NCBI GenBank assembly: GCA_964470195.1
Contig: CAYYBG010000054.1
Location: forward strand, 1 to 7,516
Direction: 5' to 3'
From: RFPI01 sp964470195
GTDB lineage: Bacteria > Pseudomonadota > Gammaproteobacteria > Burkholderiales > Methylophilaceae
DNA length: 7,516 bases
Shown here: positions 1 to 5,028 of the stretch, one piece after another
Layout: each line of letters opens with the position of its first letter
Numbering within the stretch: position 1 is the stretch's first letter
Translations under genes and position numbers: made by a program
The notes under the pieces: model-generated
Databases searched by the model: none
Told to the model about the DNA's origin: nothing
Seen by the model: only the letters and a program-made list of their open reading frames with translations

Positions 1-82
1 ACTTCGAAAGCGGCACCAGTAAATCTTCCGCATATGAATTTGCCATCATTAGATTAATGAATAGGAATGCAACGTATTTCAT
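1..82 (-). CDS. Start of an exported protein of unknown function (partial)
   Basis: Only the first 27 codons are in the window; the gene continues past the left edge. The ATG at 80-82 opens a reading frame beginning MKYVAFLFINLMMANSYA, a hydrophobic stretch ending in S-Y-A, followed by EDLLVPLSK. This is a typical short Sec signal peptide with probable cleavage after SYA, so the mature protein should start with Glu-Asp in the periplasm. The start lies 36 bp after the stop of the upstream COG0523 GTPase, with no obvious terminator between them, so it is probably the next gene in that operon. No strong Shine-Dalgarno sequence is seen. Too little is visible to name a family. Confidence 0.6.
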   Translation of the reverse strand, partial: MKYVAFLFINLMMANSYAEDLLVPLSK

Positions 83-118
83 GAATACAAATAGAGTATT
101 GGGTTTACTTGTAAGATT

Positions 119-1024
119 CTATTTCAGTGAAATGAATACGATTTCGGTTCGCGGGTTTTGCAGGCCCCACTCACCTTTCGGCTGTACCTGAGCGGACTTA
201 CCCACCATTTGGAATTCAAAGCGGACTGCGGGATATTGCTTTAAGTATAAAAACCCTTTTCCTCTGACTGTTTCAGAGGGCAGTCCATTTAAAACCTGTT
301 GAAATTCCTCTTCTGAGATTGCCTTAGTAGCGGTGTAATTCCAACTTCTGAATAACGCATTTGCATTGGTACTGATGGAGTCTTCATTACCGACATAGTG
401 AGCCCTCTGCTTTGTGCCTAGCAAAAGGTCAAGATTTAGGATTTTTTGATAGTCCTCAATAATCACCGCATCTGGATTTGCATCCCGAATGAATTTCATC
501 GCCCGAGCGATATTTTCACTCGATGCCTGCTGTATTTTTGTTGGCATCACTATGCCAGAATACCGTAATTGTGCCTTGATTAAACCGAGCTCTGCCGGCT
601 TATATGAGTCGATGTTTACACAATCTAGCATCGAAATCACTAGCTCTAGGGATGCATATGGGCGCATCGCTTCATCTCCTAGAATCTTAGCAATTTCTCC
701 CGGGTTTGCAACACCAGAAGCTTCTACAATGATGGCCTCTGGCTTTTCATCGCGCTTCATGACTTTTAAGATGGCGCTTTGCATTCCCATTGCCATCGAG
801 CAACAAATACAGCCGTTTTGCAGGGCAATAATGTCATCGGCTGCACCTTCAATCAAACTGGCATCAATATTAATGGCGCCAAAATCATTGACGAGTACTG
901 CCAGCTTTCGGCCATTTGCCTCGGATAGGAGTTGATTGAGGTAGGTAGTCTTACCAGACCCCAAATAACCACCAATCAAGATGATGGGTATCGGCAGTGA
1001 AGTTTGTCCTTGCACTAAAGACAC
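119..1024 (-). CDS. COG0523 (CobW/ZNG1-type) G3E GTPase, putative metallochaperone
   Basis: A 301-residue cytoplasmic P-loop GTPase of the CobW/UreG-related G3E class; COG0523 members deliver or store metals such as zinc or cobalt. Visible motifs are Walker A GGYLGSGKT (18-26), the family metal motif CICC (72-75), and EASGVANP (101-108), matching the family's ExSGxxxP. A C-terminal CobW_C-like domain starts near FRSWNY (225) and runs to the end. There is no His-rich linker. The guanine-specificity motif NKxD is not conserved: the aligned place after QLRY (152-155) reads TKIQ (162-165). The start is GTG, 9 nt after the amidohydrolase stop and in the same frame, so the upstream stop codon fixes the limit; a second GTG lies three codons in. 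There is no clear Shine-Dalgarno sequence, which fits translational coupling. The likely client is the adjacent metal-dependent amidohydrolase (inference). Confidence 0.9.
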   Translation of the reverse strand: MSLVQGQTSLPIPIILIGGYLGSGKTTYLNQLLSEANGRKLAVLVNDFGAINIDASLIEGAADDIIALQNGCICCSMAMGMQSAILKVMKRDEKPEAIIVEASGVANPGEIAKILGDEAMRPYASLELVISMLDCVNIDSYKPAELGLIKAQLRYSGIVMPTKIQQASSENIARAMKFIRDANPDAVIIEDYQKILNLDLLLGTKQRAHYVGNEDSISTNANALFRSWNYTATKAISEEEFQQVLNGLPSETVRGKGFLYLKQYPAVRFEFQMVGKSAQVQPKGEWGLQNPRTEIVFISLK

Positions 1025-1033
1025 AAGTACGAC

Positions 1034-2536
1034 TTATGCAGTTACCGGTCTTCTAATTGGCTTTCCAGGCCTTGCCTTCGTATCCAGTTCACCGTTATCA
1101 ATCACTGGTGTTCCATTCACGATCACATAAGACATACCAGTTGAGGTCAGCGTAGGATCAACATATGTTGACTTATCCTCGACCTTATCTAAATCAAATA
1201 CGATGATATCGGCATCGGCGCCCACTTTAAGGCGTCCCTTGGATGCCATTTGTGGAGTTGATTTTTCAAGGGTTTGTGCTGGAATTAAAGCCATCTTACG
1301 AATTGCCTCCATCAACGAAAGCTTTTTCTGATCACGCACATACATCTTGATGAATTTTGCATAGCAGCCGCTGCTTCTGGGATGCGCATAAGCGCCCTCA
1401 GGCAGTGGCCAGACTCCGTCTTCAATCAGCTGATCATTGCTAATTAACTGCCAAGGCACAGCATCACTTCCAATCGACGAATTAGGCAATAAATTTGATT
1501 GCGCCAATGCATCGGCATCAACCTGATTTGATTCAGGGCGTAAGAAATGGCAAACAATCAGGTTACCTGGATTGTCTTTTTGCATCGCTGGCATGGTAGT
1601 GTCATCGAGTGGCTTACCTAAAAACTCAACGTCGGAGGACTGAATGTTTCCCATGCGTCCGCGCCAGTTATCCTGCCTCAAAAACTGGGAGCCCACTGGT
1701 GCAGATAATGCGCCGTATGGATAGGATTCCACCGTTAAATTGGCCCCATTCTTCCTGGCATTGGTAATTAATTCGCATATGTCGCCAATATCGCGAAGCG
1801 ATGAACTATTTAAATGGCAGATATGCATATGAGCGCCTGGATTGAAAGAGAGTCCAATCAACTCCTCAATTGCCTCAAAGGAACTCAAGGGTTCTTCTGT
1901 ACTCATATAGCGAACATGGGTAAACGTAGGTACGTCATACTTTTTGGCTAGCTCGGCAATCTTGTAGTATTCCTTGCGCCCAATGGCTGGTGCGTAGCCG
2001 TAGTTACAGCCAATCCCAATCCCGCCCTCTTTTAGCCCTTGCTCCACTAATTCCAGCATTCTTTCTAATTGCGCATCGGTCGCCAAATCTAATTGCCATT
2101 CTGGCTTAGCAAACGAACCCAAGTACCAACCTACGTCTGGGCTTGGATTCTCACCTTCAATAGCGGCAATTCGACCCATCAGCGCAGACGAAGAAACGCC
2201 ATAATTCAGTGGTCGGCCACCCTGTTTGGCATAGAGTGCATAGGTCTCTGCTACTGGCAGATCGCCAAGCTCCAACTCTAAGGCAGTGGTTACGCCATCA
2301 AATGCCTGCATCCAATTGCCAGCAATTTGAACCATGGAGTGGGAATGTAAATCAACAAAGCCGGGCGATACGTATTGACCTGTTGCATCAATCACGCGGG
2401 TACCCTCTAATGAATCTTTGGAGATGGCTGCAATTTTGCCATCAGTCACGCCGATATTTCCTGGGCCATCCCAACCGGAATCAGGGTCCACTATGTGGCC
2501 ATTTTGAATGACTAAGTCGTATTTAGAATTTGCCAT
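1034..2536 (-). CDS. Amidohydrolase, D-aminoacylase (N-acyl-D-amino-acid deacylase)-like
   Basis: A 500-residue metal-dependent amidohydrolase of the COG3653-type D-aminoacylase branch. It has the usual layout: an N-terminal beta-sandwich half (about 5-58), a TIM-barrel core, and a C-terminal part returning to the sandwich (GRLKVGADADIIVFD, 434-448). Candidate metal ligands are H64 and H66 in DLHSHS, H207 in FTHVR, H241 in HICHLNSSS, and the catalytic Asp D358 in GSDAVPW. AHPRSSG (384-390) is the segment where family members carry AHPR near the active site. The Cys ligand of classical D-aminoacylases (in a VGNCG context) is missing; the matching stretch is ELELG (87-91). No signal peptide, so it is cytoplasmic. 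A purine-rich stretch AGAAAG precedes the ATG by about 11 nt as a weak ribosome site. The COG0523 GTPase follows after 9 nt. The substrate is unknown; N-acyl-amino acids or cyclic amides are possible. Confidence 0.88.
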   Translation of the reverse strand: MANSKYDLVIQNGHIVDPDSGWDGPGNIGVTDGKIAAISKDSLEGTRVIDATGQYVSPGFVDLHSHSMVQIAGNWMQAFDGVTTALELELGDLPVAETYALYAKQGGRPLNYGVSSSALMGRIAAIEGENPSPDVGWYLGSFAKPEWQLDLATDAQLERMLELVEQGLKEGGIGIGCNYGYAPAIGRKEYYKIAELAKKYDVPTFTHVRYMSTEEPLSSFEAIEELIGLSFNPGAHMHICHLNSSSLRDIGDICELITNARKNGANLTVESYPYGALSAPVGSQFLRQDNWRGRMGNIQSSDVEFLGKPLDDTTMPAMQKDNPGNLIVCHFLRPESNQVDADALAQSNLLPNSSIGSDAVPWQLISNDQLIEDGVWPLPEGAYAHPRSSGCYAKFIKMYVRDQKKLSLMEAIRKMALIPAQTLEKSTPQMASKGRLKVGADADIIVFDLDKVEDKSTYVDPTLTSTGMSYVIVNGTPVIDNGELDTKARPGKPIRRPVTA

Positions 2537-2643
2537 GGTAATTTTCTTTCTATTTGCTAGGATCAGAATTGGTATTGGTTCTTCATAAAACTAACGTACA
2601 GACTACATTTACTAAATTGTGACTGAGATGGTTGATGACTCTT

Positions 2644-2671
2644 AGGATATTTTTTTGTAGACTTCCCTCAA
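2644..2671 (-). promoter_or_regulatory. Possible sigma70 promoter for the amidohydrolase-GTPase operon
   Basis: In the 190-bp gap before the amidohydrolase, the minus strand reads TTGAGG (2671-2666), 16 bp of spacer, then TATCCT (2649-2644). Each hexamer matches 4 of 6 consensus bases. The leader to the ATG would be about 100 nt; I see no riboswitch or strong hairpin in it. This is a weak match, given only because an operon start is expected here. Confidence 0.25.
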
Positions 2672-2726
2672 AAAATCGTCCGAGCCATCAGTGAATAATC
2701 CAGCCAAATAGATCACATTGAGACCA

Positions 2727-3386
2727 TTAATCGCTCTTCGGTTTTTCCAGTCTCAGTAAATGTCCTGAGAGTCCTGCTCTTACACCAAATACAATGGAAG
2801 CCGTTCGCAGAGCAAGAACCGTTACAAAGCCTAATGCCTGTGCCAGTAGGCCAGGCCCCTGAAAGGTGATGATTAGTGCATAGACCAAAGAACCCCCCAA
2901 AGCCGCTGTGGCATAAAGCTGTCCACCGGAGAGGATCATTGGCTTCGTATTGGTAAGTACATCTCGAATTACTCCGCCACCTGTTGCAGTTACCATTCCC
3001 ATAAAGACAGCTACAACAAAGGGGGCGCCGTGGATAAGTGCAATATGGCATCCTATTACTGCAAAGGAACTCAAGCCAATTGCATCTAACCAAACAATGC
3101 TTCGATTATTATTTTTCTTCAGATCAATAAAGAAAAAAGCGAAGATAGAGGCAGCCACACAGAGTATTAATTCAGTAGGATCGGTCGTCCACCAAACCGT
3201 ACGCCCTAACAGCAAGTCACGCAAAGTACCGCCGCCGATACCTGTAATCGTACCAATCAAGATATATCCCATGATATCCATCTTATGACGACCAGCAGTC
3301 AGTGCACCGCTAATAGCAAAAACGACATCCCCCATATAACTTATACCTAAAATCGTAGGAGAAACGGGGAGATTAATGTTATCCAT
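2727..3386 (-). CDS. TRIC / UPF0126 family membrane protein
   Basis: A 219-residue inner-membrane protein of the TRIC (trimeric intracellular cation channel, formerly UPF0126) family, related to E. coli YadS and YicG. It is almost entirely hydrophobic, with about seven membrane segments. It shows the internal duplication typical of the family: glycine-rich motif GIGGGTLRDLLLGR (49-62) in the first repeat and ATGGGVIRDVL (134-144) in the second. The GGG-x-x-RD kink is the conserved pore-region signature. Bacterial members have been described as potassium-permeable channels, and some have been proposed to carry glycine; the substrate here cannot be decided. The length is normal for the family. 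The ATG is preceded by AAAGAAA, a weak ribosome site. It lies downstream of the intron/tRNA region and 190 bp ahead of the amidohydrolase, so it is probably its own transcription unit. Confidence 0.92.
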   Translation of the reverse strand: MDNINLPVSPTILGISYMGDVVFAISGALTAGRHKMDIMGYILIGTITGIGGGTLRDLLLGRTVWWTTDPTELILCVAASIFAFFFIDLKKNNNRSIVWLDAIGLSSFAVIGCHIALIHGAPFVVAVFMGMVTATGGGVIRDVLTNTKPMILSGGQLYATAALGGSLVYALIITFQGPGLLAQALGFVTVLALRTASIVFGVRAGLSGHLLRLEKPKSD

Positions 3387-3507
3387 AGCGATATTTTCTT
3401 TGAAAGAGAATCATACAACAACACAGACTTAAATTCATCTATAGTGAATAGCTATTTTAGAATCCTGCGAATCCCTACGAAAGCACCTGAATTTGTAATA
3501 ACACCTC
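3387..3507. other. Intergenic region upstream of the TRIC gene
   Basis: No gene is seen. On the minus strand there is a TATAGA hexamer about 50-60 nt before the TRIC start, but no convincing -35 partner, so no promoter is called. Confidence 0.5.
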
Positions 3508-3529
3508 CCCCCACTATATCTGGTGAGGG
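3508..3529 (-). terminator. Hairpin downstream of the tRNA 3' exon (terminator-like)
   Basis: On the minus strand CCCTCAC (3529-3523) pairs with GTGGGGG (3514-3508) through seven pairs, one of them G-U, around an 8-nt loop. It starts about 10 nt after the encoded CCA of the tRNA 3' exon, where a tRNA terminator would be expected. The following sequence has only scattered T residues, so it may be a weak terminator or an RNA-processing stem. Confidence 0.4.
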
Positions 3530-3538
3530 CTTACTATC

Positions 3539-3578
3539 TGGTGTACCCACCAGGACTTGAACCTGGGACCAAAGGATT
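3539..3578 (-). tRNA. tRNA 3' exon (anticodon-arm half, T arm, acceptor strand, CCA); 5' half not found
   Basis: Read on the minus strand, this is a well-formed tRNA second half. It starts with AA (anticodon-loop positions 37-38), then stem strand TCCTT, variable loop TGGTC, T arm CCAGG-TTCAAGT-CCTGG with five perfect pairs, acceptor strand TGGGTAC, discriminator A and an encoded CCA. It begins exactly where the group I intron ends, so the intron sits directly after anticodon position 36. The intron's guide GTG would pair with CAU, so the anticodon was probably CAU (Ile2 or Met), as in Azoarcus. A matching 5' half should begin GTACCCA and carry a D arm; none is visible upstream. It may therefore be a pseudogene or an integration remnant. 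Confidence 0.7.
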
Positions 3579-3778
3579 CCGGTTTGTGATAGTTTTCTAA
3601 TTCCCTGGACTATACCTTCACCATATCAATTACTTGACTTAGGTGGGTGCCGTCTAGTCTCTACACCTTCAAAGTAATTTCCTACTCCGCTTGGCTCGGC
3701 GTTGGCATGGATATTTCTTTCTTTAGTGTTCATCGAATTTTACACCATTCACACAGCAGCTTTAGCTATCTGGTGCAC
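3579..3778 (-). ncRNA. Group I intron, Azoarcus tRNA-Ile type (subgroup IC3)
   Basis: The minus strand carries a group I ribozyme core that I recognise as very close to the Azoarcus pre-tRNA-Ile intron. The conserved P3/P7 block lies at 3670-3638 and contains AGAGACTAGACGGCACCCACC broken here as AGAGACTAGACGG plus CACCCACCTAAG. The second P7 strand, with GGTATAGTCCAGGGA, lies at 3616-3602. The P4-P6 strand with CAACGCCGAGCCAAGC lies at 3704-3689. The 3' end reads CACAAACCGG with terminal omega-G at 3579. The guide GTG at 3778-3776 is followed by a plausible P2 stem, CACCAG-TAGC against GCTG-CTG-GTG with single bulges and a TAAA loop. P8 may form TCAA-GTAA-TTGA. From GTG to omega-G is 200 nt, close to the 197-nt Azoarcus core. 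The P5/P5a region is AT-rich and pairs poorly, so activity may be reduced. The exact 5' splice site is uncertain; a few nt upstream of 3778 may belong to the intron. Confidence 0.85.
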
Positions 3779-3814
3779 AACTTTTGCCAACACTTCGTTG
3801 CTCCAACGTACCTT
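3760..3814. repeat. 55-bp exact direct repeat, left copy at the gap edge
   Basis: These 55 bases, ending immediately before the N run, are identical to 3915-3969, which begins immediately after it. The repeat covers the intron's 5' end (guide and P2 5' strand) and about 36 bp of upstream sequence. An exact overlap of 55 bases at both edges of a gap is what a k=55 de Bruijn assembly leaves when two neighbouring contigs are scaffolded without merging. Confidence 0.95.
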
Positions 3815-3914
3815 NNNNNNNNNNNNNNNNNNNNNNNNNNNNNNNNNNNNNNNNNNNNNNNNNNNNNNNNNNNNNNNNNNNNNNNNNNNNNNNNNNNNNN
3901 NNNNNNNNNNNNNN
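3815..3914. other. Scaffold gap of 100 N
   Basis: Exactly 100 unknown bases, the conventional placeholder for a gap of unspecified size. With identical 55-bp ends on both sides, the real sequence is probably continuous with a single copy of the 55-mer. A true tandem duplication of the intron region cannot be excluded. Confidence 0.95.
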
Positions 3915-3969
3915 CTTTAGCTATCTGGTGCACAACTTTTGCCAACACTTCGTTGCTCCAACGTACCTT
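3915..3969. repeat. 55-bp exact direct repeat, right copy at the gap edge
   Basis: Second copy of the 55-mer found at 3760-3814. It ends 12 bp from the stop codon of the alpha/beta hydrolase gene, leaving no room for a tRNA 5' half between that gene and the repeat. Confidence 0.95.
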
Positions 3970-3981
3970 ACAGTTGCATTA

Positions 3982-4938
3982 TTAAATTAAGTTCATTAAG
4001 GCTAAGGTTTCCTTAATAACCTGGTTACTGCCATCATTAAAGAGCATCGGCGTTTGAAAATGATTGTGATTGGGAATGCGGTAAGCACCTGCAAGACGAC
4101 TATAGGATTGCAACTTAGTTGCCCAGTCACCCGACTGCATTTGCATATATGGGCTTTCATCGCCCCCACAAGTAACAATGACTGGGCAGTTCACGTTCTG
4201 AGGAAAGTTTACTGGACTAAAGTCTTTTATTTCCTTTGGGGTCAGCCTTAGGAACTGCTGCCTCGAGGAAAGCGATACAGGGTAGAGATCAGTCCATCCA
4301 CTCAGAATGGATCCGCCCTTAAAAAGGTTGACCGGTAACCCTTGTTTTTTCCATTCGGTAACTAGCATCATATTAGCTAAATGACCGCCCGAAGAATGTC
4401 CCGAAACATATAGCTTATTTTGATCTCCGCCGAATTTCTTAGCATTTTTATAAACCCACGCTACAGCACTTCTAGCTTGAGTAACTAAACCCGTCATTGT
4501 ATTGGGCGGAATATTGTCAAAGCCAACCGAGATAAAGATTGCGTTAGCCATTAAGAAAGGTACGGCTTGTGTTGAATAGCTATCTTTACTACCAAAGGTC
4601 CATGAGCCGCCATGAAAGAAAATCATGATCGGAAGGTACGCTGCATATGCAGGCACAAATACATCTAATTTTGCAGCATCAGAAGGTCCGTATGAAAATG
4701 TCTTCGGAGGGTATTGGGCTCTGACTTGCGCACTTTTTACCCCATAGTCAGCATTGATTTTCTCCAATTCGGGCATAGGCGGCAAATAAGGGCCCTGATT
4801 TAATTGATCATTTAATTGACTAGCAGTCCATCCTCTAAACACCGGTTTTTCTTGGGCCATTAATCCCAATGTCGGCGTAGCAGCAAGCACTGAGCCTGAC
4901 AATAGAAATTTTCTACGCGATAGTGCTACATCATTCAT
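3982..4938 (-). CDS. Exported alpha/beta hydrolase, kynurenine-formamidase/esterase-like, Tat signal
   Basis: A 318-residue alpha/beta-hydrolase-fold enzyme. The N-terminus has a twin-arginine signal: SRRKFLL (7-13), a hydrophobic stretch and probable cleavage near LMA-QE (26-30), so it should be exported folded to the periplasm. The oxyanion-hole motif HGGSW is at 109-113 and the nucleophile elbow GHSSG at 180-184 with Ser182. Acidic residues D260/E261 in GGDES and H293 in NHNHF complete a plausible triad. HGGxW plus GHSxG resembles BNA7-type kynurenine formamidases and hormone-sensitive-lipase-like esterases, so an amide or ester of a small molecule is the likely substrate; the specific one is unknown. 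The ATG is supported by AAAGGA six bases upstream. It follows the nitrilase-family gene by 90 bp with no clear terminator, so the two are probably co-transcribed. The gene ends beside the intron/gap region. Confidence 0.87.
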   Translation of the reverse strand: MNDVALSRRKFLLSGSVLAATPTLGLMAQEKPVFRGWTASQLNDQLNQGPYLPPMPELEKINADYGVKSAQVRAQYPPKTFSYGPSDAAKLDVFVPAYAAYLPIMIFFHGGSWTFGSKDSYSTQAVPFLMANAIFISVGFDNIPPNTMTGLVTQARSAVAWVYKNAKKFGGDQNKLYVSGHSSGGHLANMMLVTEWKKQGLPVNLFKGGSILSGWTDLYPVSLSSRQQFLRLTPKEIKDFSPVNFPQNVNCPVIVTCGGDESPYMQMQSGDWATKLQSYSRLAGAYRIPNHNHFQTPMLFNDGSNQVIKETLALMNLI

Positions 4939-4944
4939 TGCGAG

Positions 4945-4950
4945 TCCTTT
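4945..4950 (-). promoter_or_regulatory. Shine-Dalgarno sequence of the alpha/beta hydrolase
   Basis: AAAGGA on the minus strand, ending six bases before the ATG at 4936-4938. It is the best ribosome site in the window and fixes this start over later Met codons. Confidence 0.65.
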
Positions 4951-5028
4951 ATTGTTTTGCGGACAAATTAATTATTTTTGAACTTAATCATCTCGATATT
5001 ATTTAAAAACGTAGACATTCTTATCGAT

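Noticed and set aside
489..935. 148-codon open frame on the plus strand inside the COG0523 gene
   Set aside because: It is antisense to a gene with clear family motifs and shows no protein-like domain or start signals of its own.
2713..3093. 126-codon frame on the minus strand overlapping the TRIC gene in another frame
   Set aside because: It is a frame shadow with a Cys/Trp-rich composition; the TRIC frame has conserved paired GGG-x-x-RD motifs.
3760..3969. A biological tandem repeat or CRISPR-like unit
   Set aside because: There are only two copies, exactly 55 bp each and exactly abutting an N gap, which points to contig overlap.
3647..3990. Several open frames crossing the 100-N gap on both strands
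   Set aside because: They are open only because N positions translate as unknown residues, and they overlap the group I intron and the duplicated contig ends.
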